NCBI GenBank assembly: GCA_016764955.1
Contig: JAESQZ010000078.1
Span: 1-6,194, forward strand
Source: Deltaproteobacteria bacterium
GTDB lineage: Bacteria; Myxococcota; UBA727; JABDBI01
Direction of reading: 5' to 3'
Length of the DNA stretch: 6,194 nt
Part shown: piece by piece, positions 1 to 5,288 of the stretch
How positions within the stretch are numbered: position 1 is the stretch's first letter
Layout of the letters: every line of letters starts with the position of its first letter
Made by a program: the position numbers and the translations under genes
The notes under the pieces: generated by a model
Database searches by the model: none
The model's input: only the letters and a program-made list of their open reading frames with translations
What the model was told of the DNA's origin: nothing

Positions 1-1145
1 AAAAGTGATTGATCCTGAATAAAAGCAGTGTAAGAGCATAAAGCCCGCATGCCTTCAGCATGGCTTTTTTGAAGCATGAGCATTCGACGGACATCCGGGT
101 GATGCATAATACTCACGCGTGGCGCTGTTTTGTCCATAATCTGCAACAAATCAGGTCCCTGAACTCGAGACTTGCAGTAATCAAGTGCGTTTAAGTAAGC
201 CGTTGAAAGCGTAGACATCGACTTCACGCCAACTGCCATACGAGCGCGCTCGATCACCCTAAACATCTGCTTGATGCCCTGGTGAACATCACCCATCAAA
301 AGTCCACGAGCCGGAAACTTATCACCAAAGGTCAATTCACAAGTAGAGGAGCCCTTAATCCCCATCTTCTTTTCTAAATTGCTGCAGGTGACCCCATTTC
401 GCTCAACCATTTGGCCATTTTCATCGACCCAATATTTGGGCACAATAAAAAGCGACAAGCCCTTGGTTCCAGACTCAGCGCCTTCTGGCCTTGCCAGCAC
501 AAAGTGCACAATATTTTCAACCGCATCAAAGTCGCCATTGGTAATAAAACGCTTAACCCCTTCGATTTCCCAAAGATCATCTTTAATGTGCTTTGCTTTT
601 GCTCTGCCTGAGCCCACATCACTGCCCGCGTCTGCCTCGGTCAACACCATGGTGGCGGCCCAGTGACCCTCTGTGAAATTCTTCATATAGCGTTTTTGCT
701 GCGACTCAGTAGCCAAATTCTTAAAAATCTCGCCACCACAAGCGCCAAAAGTGTATAGCCCTACCGGGGGATTGGCTCCTATAAGCATTTCAAAAAACGC
801 CCAGTAAACTGATTTCGGGAAGTTAAAGCCACCTGCTTCTTCAGGGGAATCAAACAAATGCCAGTCACCCGCATAAAAATCTTTAATGGATTGCTTCAAG
901 CCTTCAGGCAACAAGACATTACCCTCTGGATCTAATTTCAAAGGGACTTGATCCCCTTCTGCAAAGCTGTTGCCAATTTTTTCGCGCGCTACTACTTCAA
1001 AAGCCTTCAAGATCTCTTTGGCCATGCTCATATCTTGCTCAGCATAAGGGCCTTTCCCTAAGACATGATCTTGAATTTTAAACACCTCAAAAAGGTTAAA
1101 ATAGATATCTCTAAGATTCGTCTTATAGTGATCTGTCATCGTCAT
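1..1145 (-). CDS. FadE5-like acyl-CoA dehydrogenase, C-terminus cut by window edge
   Basis: FAD-dependent acyl-CoA dehydrogenase, which introduces the alpha-beta double bond of acyl-CoA in beta-oxidation. The frame is open from ATG 1145 to the left edge and gives 381 residues; long members of this family are about 600, so roughly the last third is missing. The N-terminus (DHYKTNLRDIYFNLFEV) closely resembles what I recall of mycobacterial FadE5. Further family signatures are MVLTEADAGSDVG (about 166-178, flavin/substrate loop), GVKRFITNGDFD (196-207), LARPEGAESGTKGLSLF (217-233) and ARMAVGVKSMSTLSTAYLNAL (301-321). The catalytic Glu of the long family (about residue 447 in FadE5) would lie beyond the edge and cannot be checked. 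ATG 1145 is preferred over ATG 1139 because an AAAGGAG lies 11 nt upstream of it. The gene starts 93 nt after the nadE synthetase stop on the same strand, so co-transcription is possible. A DmdC-like dehydrogenase is the alternative, but the N-terminus favours FadE5. Confidence 0.92.
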   Translation of the reverse strand, partial: MTMTDHYKTNLRDIYFNLFEVFKIQDHVLGKGPYAEQDMSMAKEILKAFEVVAREKIGNSFAEGDQVPLKLDPEGNVLLPEGLKQSIKDFYAGDWHLFDSPEEAGGFNFPKSVYWAFFEMLIGANPPVGLYTFGACGGEIFKNLATESQQKRYMKNFTEGHWAATMVLTEADAGSDVGSGRAKAKHIKDDLWEIEGVKRFITNGDFDAVENIVHFVLARPEGAESGTKGLSLFIVPKYWVDENGQMVERNGVTCSNLEKKMGIKGSSTCELTFGDKFPARGLLMGDVHQGIKQMFRVIERARMAVGVKSMSTLSTAYLNALDYCKSRVQGPDLLQIMDKTAPRVSIMHHPDVRRMLMLQKSHAEGMRALCSYTAFIQDQSL

Positions 1146-1156
1146 GGGGTTAAACT

Positions 1157-1163
1157 CTCCTTT
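1157..1163 (-). promoter_or_regulatory. Shine-Dalgarno of the acyl-CoA dehydrogenase
   Basis: On the minus strand AAAGGAG lies 11 nt before ATG 1145 and 17 nt before ATG 1139. This decides for the first of the two in-frame ATGs. Confidence 0.6.
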
Positions 1164-1171
1164 AAAACACT

Positions 1172-1201
1172 ACCCTAGAACAACTCTCACTTGACGAGCA
1201 A
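1172..1201 (-). promoter_or_regulatory. weak candidate promoter for the acyl-CoA dehydrogenase
   Basis: On the minus strand TTGCTC (1201-1196) and TAGGGT (1177-1172) are separated by 18 nt and lie 26 nt before the start codon. The -10 box matches the consensus at only three positions. Its -35 shares one base with the -35 of the divergent tRNA promoter. The gene could instead be read from the nadE operon. Confidence 0.25.
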
Positions 1202-1219
1202 TCCCCAAACTTGTAGGAA
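1191..1219 (+). promoter_or_regulatory. candidate promoter of tRNA-Ser
   Basis: TTGACG (1191-1196) is a near-perfect -35. TAGGAA (1214-1219) follows after a 17-nt spacer and is preceded by TG. Transcription would begin around 1226, leaving a short leader before the mature tRNA 5' end at 1242. The -10 is a weak match (T, A and one A), so the call rests on the -35, the spacing and the position. Confidence 0.45.
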
Positions 1220-1238
1220 TTGGACCTTAGTGGCGTTT

Positions 1239-2147
1239 TTAGGAGCGATGGCCGAGTGGCTGAAGGCGCACGCCTGCTAAGTGTGTATGGGGCTTAAACT
1301 CCATCCCGGGTTCGAATCCCGGTCGCTCCGCCAACTTTGAGACAACAGGCCAGCGCCTGGCTTCTCCAAAAACCCTTTTTGAAACCATCAAAATCGGCGC
1401 TGCTTGTTTGCGTTTAAATTCACAGGCGTTCACTTGCGCAATGATCCCTTCTACCAAACCTAAGCCCAATCCAGTTTCTTGAGAAATCACTTCTTTGCTG
1501 AGATTATGCTCCAAATGGCGCACCAACACTAAATCCAGCATTTCATAGGGCGGCAAAGCATCTCGATCTTTTTGTTCTGGCGCAAGCTCTGCACTTGGCT
1601 CTTTTGTAATGGAAGACTCTGGGATTACGGCTTTTTCTTGATTAATCGCGCGTGCCAAGTCCCAAACTTGGGTTTTGTAGAGATCGCCCAGCGGCATTAA
1701 AGCACCACACATATCGCCATAAAGCGTGGTATAGCCCATCGCAAGCTCACTTTTATTGCCCGTAGCCAAAACTAAAAAGCCGGTTTCGTTAGACAAAGCC
1801 ATCAAGATCACCCCTCGCACACGTGCTTGCAAGTTTTGATCTGTGAGTCGCTGCTGAGGTTTTAAACTTAGCCGAAAACTTTCGACCATAGGCTCGATAT
1901 TCACGGTTTCAGTCGAAATATCCAAATTCTTAGCAAGCGCTTCAGCATCGTCCAAAGAGTGCTGAGAAGAGAACTTACTTGGCATCCGAACACCTTTAAC
2001 GCGCTCAGCCCCCAAAGCACGCACGGCTAAAGCTGCCGTTACAGCTGAATCAATTCCGCCAGATAAGCCTATTAAAACACCTGGCACATTGGATTTTTCC
2101 ACATAGTCTCTAATGCCTAGAGTTAGCGCTTCGATTACAGCTTGCAT
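1239..2147 (-). CDS. nadE: NAD(+) synthetase subunit (NadE C-terminal domain) with tRNA-antisense tail
   Basis: ATP-dependent amidation of nicotinic acid adenine dinucleotide, the last step of NAD synthesis in the cytoplasm. The ATP-pyrophosphatase P-loop SGGIDS is at residues 29-34. Other NadE signatures are LATGNKSELAMGYTTLYGDM (127-146), MPLGDLYKTQVWDLAR (151-166), SSITKEPSAEL (178-188) and the C-terminal FKRKQAAP...VSKRVFGEARRWPV (244-268). The family normally ends a few residues later, at about 272, giving a length close to stand-alone NadE (about 275). Here residues 273-302 are encoded by the antisense strand of tRNA-Ser, and the TAA at 1241-1239 directly abuts the tRNA 5' end. The start codon overlaps the stop of the upstream amidase frame by 13 nt and has a strong Shine-Dalgarno. 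This suggests a two-subunit enzyme made by translational coupling rather than a simple frameshift. It carries no amidase domain of its own. Confidence 0.93.
   Translation of the reverse strand: MQAVIEALTLGIRDYVEKSNVPGVLIGLSGGIDSAVTAALAVRALGAERVKGVRMPSKFSSQHSLDDAEALAKNLDISTETVNIEPMVESFRLSLKPQQRLTDQNLQARVRGVILMALSNETGFLVLATGNKSELAMGYTTLYGDMCGALMPLGDLYKTQVWDLARAINQEKAVIPESSITKEPSAELAPEQKDRDALPPYEMLDLVLVRHLEHNLSKEVISQETGLGLGLVEGIIAQVNACEFKRKQAAPILMVSKRVFGEARRWPVVSKLAERPGFEPGMEFKPHTHLAGVRLQPLGHRS
1242..1333 (+). tRNA. tRNA-Ser(GCU)
   Basis: Complete class II tRNA. The acceptor stem pairs GGAGCGA (1242-1248) with TCGCTCC (1323-1329), followed by the discriminator G and an encoded CCA (1331-1333). 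The D-arm stem is GCC/GGC. The anticodon stem CACGC/GTGTG holds the loop CTGCTAA, giving anticodon GCU, which reads AGC and AGU serine codons. The long variable arm typical of tRNA-Ser pairs ATGGGG with CTCCAT, with one G-T wobble. The T-arm is CCGGG-TTCGAAT-CCCGG. The whole gene lies opposite the end of the nadE synthetase frame, and no clear intrinsic terminator follows it. Confidence 0.97.
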
Positions 2148-2881
2148 GTGATCAACTCCTCTTGAAATGCCTTGGCCTCAATAAGCACTTCGCCCTTTTT
2201 GCCAAGAACCACAGAACCACCATCGAAAATAAGCCCATCGTTTGCGCCAACTTGGCCAACAACAACTACTGGCTTTGCATAGCGTTTTGCCAAGCGCTGA
2301 AACATTTCCAGTCTCTTTTTAGGCTTACCCTGCTCAAATGGCGAAGCGGCCATATTGATTAGAAAATCAACCTGATAATCTTCAGCTAACTCTTGAACTG
2401 GGTCAACCTCATAGCCTCCAAATGGCCAAAAAGTCTCTTCCCCCCAGGCGTCTTCACAAATTGTGACACCAAACTTTTTGCCTCGCCAATCAAATCCATG
2501 AAAGCCGTCTTCGGCCGCGTCTCTAAAATATCGCCTTTCATCAAAGACTTGATAATTTGGTAGCAAACGCTTTCGGGCCACCAACTTCACCTCGCCTTGA
2601 TAACACCAAAATGCTGCATTAAAGCCCTCAAACGGCGCACCGACAATCATAGGAATTGGCGTTTCTTGAGATAACCAGCTTAGCCACCAATCACAAGCCA
2701 ATAATAAACCAGCATCAAAAACCAGGTCTTTCAGTGGGTAGCCACATAAAGAAAGCTCAGGGGTTAAAATAAGCGTCACTTTTTGCTGAGCGGCTTTTTG
2801 AGCATAGTCTAACAAACGCGGCGCATTTTTGTTTAACGCTCCAACAGTTGGATTAAATTGGCATAGGGCAAGCGATATCAT
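2135..2881 (-). CDS. glutamine amidohydrolase (nitrilase-fold) subunit of NAD synthetase
   Basis: Matches the N-terminal carbon-nitrogen hydrolase domain of glutamine-dependent NadE, which releases ammonia from glutamine for the synthetase. The nitrilase triad is visible: E42 in PELSLCGYP, K104 in RKRLLPNY and C142 in VTICEDAWG. The NadE-type pattern LPNYQVFDERRYF (107-119) and the conserved NMAASPFEQGKPKKR (176-190) are also present. The frame ends at residue 248, just after the domain's last strands. In usual fused enzymes of about 540 residues a linker of some tens of residues leads into the synthetase domain; here that linker is absent and the synthetase starts as a separate frame. ATG 2881 gives a family-like N-terminus (ISLALCQFNPTVGALNKNA) and is preceded by a purine-rich GAGGGGAAAG. 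The gene is divergent from yhbY, with 53 nt between start codons. A general omega-amidase is unlikely because of the adjacent synthetase. Confidence 0.9.
   Translation of the reverse strand: MISLALCQFNPTVGALNKNAPRLLDYAQKAAQQKVTLILTPELSLCGYPLKDLVFDAGLLLACDWWLSWLSQETPIPMIVGAPFEGFNAAFWCYQGEVKLVARKRLLPNYQVFDERRYFRDAAEDGFHGFDWRGKKFGVTICEDAWGEETFWPFGGYEVDPVQELAEDYQVDFLINMAASPFEQGKPKKRLEMFQRLAKRYAKPVVVVGQVGANDGLIFDGGSVVLGKKGEVLIEAKAFQEELITCKL
2156..2162 (-). promoter_or_regulatory. Shine-Dalgarno of the NadE synthetase subunit
   Basis: On the minus strand AGAGGAG lies 8 nt before ATG 2147, inside the last codons of the amidase frame. It supports real re-initiation at 2147, so the two frames are more likely separate cistrons than one gene broken by a frameshift. 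Confidence 0.7.
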
Positions 2882-2934
2882 CTTTCCCCTCTAGCGAAAT
2901 GTAGTTAAATTTGCTACAGGTTCCGCACTTTCAC

Positions 2935-3207
2935 ATGGATATTAAAGAAATCAAAAATCTTAAAGCCCAAGCACATCACTTAAAGCCCATCGTTCAAATT
3001 GGTAAAAACGGCCTAACTGAAAGCGTCTTAAAAGAAATTGACGCTGCGCTAGAAGCTCATGAGCTGATTAAAATTAAGTTTCAAGAATCAGCTTTGGATC
3101 TTTTGAGCGACGCAAGTTGGGTAAGCAGACTCAAAGCTGAGCATGTCGACACCAAAGGCCATATTGTGATTTTGTATCGCGAAAAGCCTGAAAAAGATGA
3201 GAAGTGA
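2935..3207 (+). CDS. yhbY: YhbY-family RNA-binding protein (CRS1-YhbY/CRM domain)
   Basis: A 90-residue protein consisting of a single CRM domain. E. coli YhbY of similar length associates with pre-50S ribosomal subunits. The alignment I recall is convincing: LKAQAHHLKPIVQIGKNGLTESVLKEIDAAL resembles LKGLAHPLKPVVLLGSNGLTEGVLAEIEQAL of E. coli. The RNA-binding GxxG loop is GKNG at 23-26, followed by HELIKIKF (42-49) and the final strand GHIVILYRE (75-83). ATG 2935 is chosen because it matches the family N-terminus. A TTG at 2911 would add eight residues not found in the family and has no Shine-Dalgarno. The site for ATG 2935 is itself weak, an AGG 14 nt upstream. The gene is followed 8 nt after its stop by a large palindrome. 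Confidence 0.93.
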   Translation: MDIKEIKNLKAQAHHLKPIVQIGKNGLTESVLKEIDAALEAHELIKIKFQESALDLLSDASWVSRLKAEHVDTKGHIVILYREKPEKDEK

Positions 3208-3215
3208 CGCTTCTT

Positions 3216-3292
3216 TTGTCATGCCAGCGGAGGCTGGCATCCAGTCCTATGTCTGAACCTATTCTGGATGCCAGCCTCCGCTGGCATGACAA
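3216..3292. repeat. nested palindromic element (REP/MITE-like)
   Basis: Two 29-nt arms (3216-3244 and 3264-3292) are perfect reverse complements around a 19-nt loop (3245-3263). Each arm contains a second palindrome, ATGCCAGC-GGAG-GCTGGCAT in the left arm (3221-3240) and its complement in the right (3269-3288). The element can therefore form one long hairpin or two small ones. It fills 77 of the 88 nt between the yhbY stop and the lipB ATG. There is no T-run after the right arm, so it is not a canonical intrinsic terminator, though it could stall polymerase or protect mRNA ends. Similar GTCAT-...-ATCCAG palindromes are dispersed intergenic repeats in various proteobacteria. Only one copy is visible here, so mobility is inference. 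Confidence 0.9.
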
Positions 3293-3295
3293 CAT

Positions 3296-3919
3296 ATGAT
3301 TCAAACACAATTCCTTGGCTACCAAATCCCCTACCCAAAAGGCATGCAGGCTATGCGCGAAGCAATCGATCAGATTGATATCCAGGGTAACCAGCTACTC
3401 TTATTGGAACACCAAGATACAATCACCTATACACGCCAACATGGCACCAAACACCTGCTCTTAAACCCAGACGAAATTGCCAAACGGGGCATTGAACTTA
3501 TTCAAACCGATCGGGGGGGTGACATCACTTTTCATGGCACTGGCCAGCTGGTCGGCTACCCTGTTATCAAGCTCTCTCCTAAAGTAGGCGTCGTTGATTA
3601 TCTAAGAGCCTTAGAAGCTGCTCTTATAAAAGCCTGCCATGAATTAGGGATCAAAAAAGCTGGAATTTTAGGAGGAAAAACAGGCATTTGGGTGGAAAAC
3701 CACAAACTAATCGCCATTGGGGTTGGCCTGTCTAGGCAAATCACACGCCACGGCTTCGCGCTTAATATTTCCACCAATTTAGAACGCTTCTTAGATTGCA
3801 TAACCCCCTGTGGGCTCACAGGGTTCGGCGTAACTAGCCTGGAGCGCGAGTTAAATACGCCCCAGAGCTTCGAAAAGGCCAAAGAGGTCCTGACTTGGCA
3901 TTTACAATCAATCTGCTAG
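3296..3919 (+). CDS. lipB: LipB octanoyl-[acyl-carrier-protein]:protein octanoyltransferase
   Basis: Transfers octanoyl from acyl-carrier protein to the lipoyl domains of 2-oxoacid dehydrogenases and the glycine cleavage H protein, the first step of endogenous lipoate synthesis before LipA. At 207 residues it has normal length. The signature RGGDITFHGTGQLVGYPV is at 73-90. The catalytic pair is K137 in NHKLIAIGVGL and C172 in ITPCGLTGFGVTSL, with RHGFALNI at 151-158 between them. ATG 3296 is the only possible start: the frame has a TGA at 3287-3289, inside the palindrome, and family similarity begins at once. No Shine-Dalgarno precedes it, because the 29-nt right arm of the palindrome ends 3 nt before the ATG. 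Translation may depend on the folded repeat or on SD-independent initiation. No lipA is in the window. Confidence 0.95.
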   Translation: MIQTQFLGYQIPYPKGMQAMREAIDQIDIQGNQLLLLEHQDTITYTRQHGTKHLLLNPDEIAKRGIELIQTDRGGDITFHGTGQLVGYPVIKLSPKVGVVDYLRALEAALIKACHELGIKKAGILGGKTGIWVENHKLIAIGVGLSRQITRHGFALNISTNLERFLDCITPCGLTGFGVTSLERELNTPQSFEKAKEVLTWHLQSIC

Positions 3920-3922
3920 TAT
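3895..3922 (+). promoter_or_regulatory. extended -10 promoter for the rpmE operon
   Basis: TTGGCA (-35, 3895-3900) and TAGTAT (-10, 3917-3922) are separated by 16 nt, and the -10 is preceded by TGC, the extended -10 motif. The -10 overlaps the lipB stop codon. The expected start at about A3929/G3930 lies only 3-4 nt before the rpmE ATG. This is an inference from sequence, but the match is the best promoter seen in the window. Confidence 0.6.
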
Positions 3923-3932
3923 CCCCCTAGTT

Positions 3933-4133
3933 ATGAAACAGAATACCCACCCGGAATACGGACCTGTTACAATCGTTTGCGCTTGCGGGGCTAAGTACGA
4001 AACACGCTCTACCGCTAAGTACAATATTGATATTTGCTCAGCCTGTCACCCACACTTCACTGGTAAATCCAAACTGGTAGATGCTGAAGGTCGTGTCGAT
4101 CGCTTCCGTAGGAAATATGGTCAAAAGAAGTAA
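3933..4133 (+). CDS. rpmE: 50S ribosomal protein bL31, zinc-binding (C+) type
   Basis: A small ribosomal protein that bridges the 50S and 30S subunits. The 66-residue sequence is full length. It begins in the family style (KQNTHPEYGPVTIVCACGA) and ends with FTGKSKLVDAEGRVDRFRRKYG (42-63), which is diagnostic for bL31. Four cysteines, C16, C18, C35 and C38, form the zinc site of the C+ form, which in many bacteria is the zinc-replete version. No Shine-Dalgarno is visible: the 13 nt between the lipB stop and the ATG are pyrimidine-rich. With the promoter at 3895-3922 the mRNA would be leaderless or nearly so, leaving no room for the leader-based autoregulation known for rpmE elsewhere. The 3' end overlaps the next gene by 17 nt. 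Confidence 0.96.
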   Translation: MKQNTHPEYGPVTIVCACGAKYETRSTAKYNIDICSACHPHFTGKSKLVDAEGRVDRFRRKYGQKK

Positions 4134-5187
4134 TCATCTTCTAGCCTCTTTGCTTTTATCAGCTACCAAGCCTTTGGTAGGCGGGCAGGCTGTTGTCGAA
4201 GGTGTCATGATGCGCTCCCCTAAGAGCTTCGCCGTCGCAGTTAGAAAGCCAGACAAGAGCATTGTGATACGAGAACGTAAGTGGCTGTCATTTTCTGCAA
4301 GAATGCCCTTCTTGCGTTGGCCGCTTATTCGAGGCGCCGTCATGCTCGTTGAAAGCATGTACAATGGCCTAAGTGCTCTGCAATTTTCAGCCGAGCAAGC
4401 GATGGAGTCTACTGAACAAATAAAGTCAGAAAAGAATGCTGGCTTCGATTGGTCCTTAGCTCTCACCATGGCAGTTAGTATGTTGCTTGGCATCGCTATT
4501 TTTAAAGCGATCCCTCATTTCAGCACTTATTTGCTTGGTGAATTTTTTGGTCAAGGCGGCCAAAGTGCTTTGCCTATTACTTCAGTGATGTTTCACCTGG
4601 TTGATGGCACGCTCAAAATGACGCTTTTTGTCGGTTATATTTTAGCAATATCAGCCATGAACGACGTCAAACGTCTTTTCATGTACCATGGTGCTGAACA
4701 CAAGTCGGTCCATACTTTTGAAAAAAATCTGCCGCTTGAAGTTGAGTCAGCTCGAATACAATCAACTGCACATCCTCGTTGTGGTACCAGTTTGATTTTA
4801 TTAGTCATTGCTGTTTCGATTTTGATTTTTGCTCTGGTCTTGCCTTGGGTACCAGCAATCAGCACGAATACACTCGTGCAGAGCTTATTTGTGATGAGCA
4901 TTAAGATTCCGCTTATGTTTCCAATTGCTGGTGTTGCTTATGAATTTCAACGCGCAGCGGCCAAAAACCCTAAAAACTTTTGGATTAAGTTATTTATCTC
5001 TCCTGGCATGCTCATGCAGCGTTTGACTACCCGTGAACCTACAGATGATCAATTAGAGGTTTCACTTGCAGCACTTCGAAAAACATTGTGGCGAGAAGCG
5101 CAGCAAGACCAAAGCGAAAAACCAAGCGCAGATAAGCTCGAGAACTTTGAAAGCTTTGCACAGGTGAAAGAAGCTCTGGTTATATGA
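4117..5187 (+). CDS. DUF1385 (YqhQ-like) integral membrane protein of unknown function
   Basis: A 356-residue member of the DUF1385/YqhQ family, whose biochemical role is not known to me. Family signatures are VGGQAVVEGVMMRSP (21-35), RLFMYHGAEHKSVHTFE (186-202), HPRCGTSL (219-226), GVAYEFQRAAAKNP (272-285) and SPGMLMQRLTTREPTDDQLEVS (295-316). The clustered His, Glu and Cys of HGAEHK and HPRCG look like a metal or active site, which is inference. Hydrophobic segments lie at about 111-135, 155-182, 224-246 and 253-276. ATG 4117 is chosen over ATG 4081 because it leaves a family-like short N-terminus, has AGGA close upstream and overlaps rpmE by only 17 nt; 4081 would sit deep in rpmE. In several phyla this family lies between rpmE and prfA, as here, suggesting co-expression with translation genes. 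An ATGA overlap leads into the next small frame. Confidence 0.9.
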   Translation: MVKRSNHLLASLLLSATKPLVGGQAVVEGVMMRSPKSFAVAVRKPDKSIVIRERKWLSFSARMPFLRWPLIRGAVMLVESMYNGLSALQFSAEQAMESTEQIKSEKNAGFDWSLALTMAVSMLLGIAIFKAIPHFSTYLLGEFFGQGGQSALPITSVMFHLVDGTLKMTLFVGYILAISAMNDVKRLFMYHGAEHKSVHTFEKNLPLEVESARIQSTAHPRCGTSLILLVIAVSILIFALVLPWVPAISTNTLVQSLFVMSIKIPLMFPIAGVAYEFQRAAAKNPKNFWIKLFISPGMLMQRLTTREPTDDQLEVSLAALRKTLWREAQQDQSEKPSADKLENFESFAQVKEALVI

Positions 5188-5288
5188 GTGATTTGGTCTA
5201 CCCGGCCTTTGCTTTTATAATGGTTATTTGTGTGCCCTCAAGTATCGCCATCTGGGCCATTTATAAAACTTGGAAATCCAATGCTTAA
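5184..5288 (+). CDS. candidate 34-residue single-span membrane protein
   Basis: An unrecognised small frame that fills the whole gap between DUF1385 and prfA. Its ATG overlaps the DUF1385 stop in an ATGA arrangement, and its TAA lies 8 nt inside prfA. The product has a short acidic head (MSDLVYP), a hydrophobic core at about 8-27 (AFAFIMVICVPSSIAIWAIY) with an internal Pro, and a basic tail (KTWKS). The positive-inside rule predicts the C-terminus in the cytoplasm. No good Shine-Dalgarno is present, so translation would depend on coupling. An open frame of 34 codons can arise by chance, and T-rich DNA favours hydrophobic residues, so the call is tentative. A spacer with no product is the alternative. 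Confidence 0.45.
   Translation: MSDLVYPAFAFIMVICVPSSIAIWAIYKTWKSNA

Noticed and set aside
49..69. CATGC-CTTCA-GCATG hairpin followed by GC and TTTTTT, resembling an intrinsic terminator on the plus strand.
   Set aside because: It lies inside the dehydrogenase coding region, opposite to its direction, with only a 5-bp stem and no plus-strand gene before it.
374..666. Open frames on both strands within the acyl-CoA dehydrogenase, up to 95 codons.
   Set aside because: They lie in shifted or opposite frames over a long, motif-rich coding frame and have no family features or start signals.
2911..2934. Earlier TTG start for yhbY.
   Set aside because: It adds eight non-family residues and has no Shine-Dalgarno, while ATG 2935 matches the family N-terminus.
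3295..3300. TATGAT over the lipB start codon as a -10 box.
   Set aside because: No -35 is present at a suitable distance, and transcription would start inside lipB, beyond the only usable start codon.
4081..4116. Earlier ATG start for the DUF1385 protein.
   Set aside because: It would overlap rpmE by 53 nt and adds 12 residues with no family similarity, while ATG 4117 has AGGA nearby.
4134..4901. Minus-strand open frames of 119 and 88 codons.
   Set aside because: They are antisense shadows of the DUF1385 gene, whose own frame carries all the family motifs.
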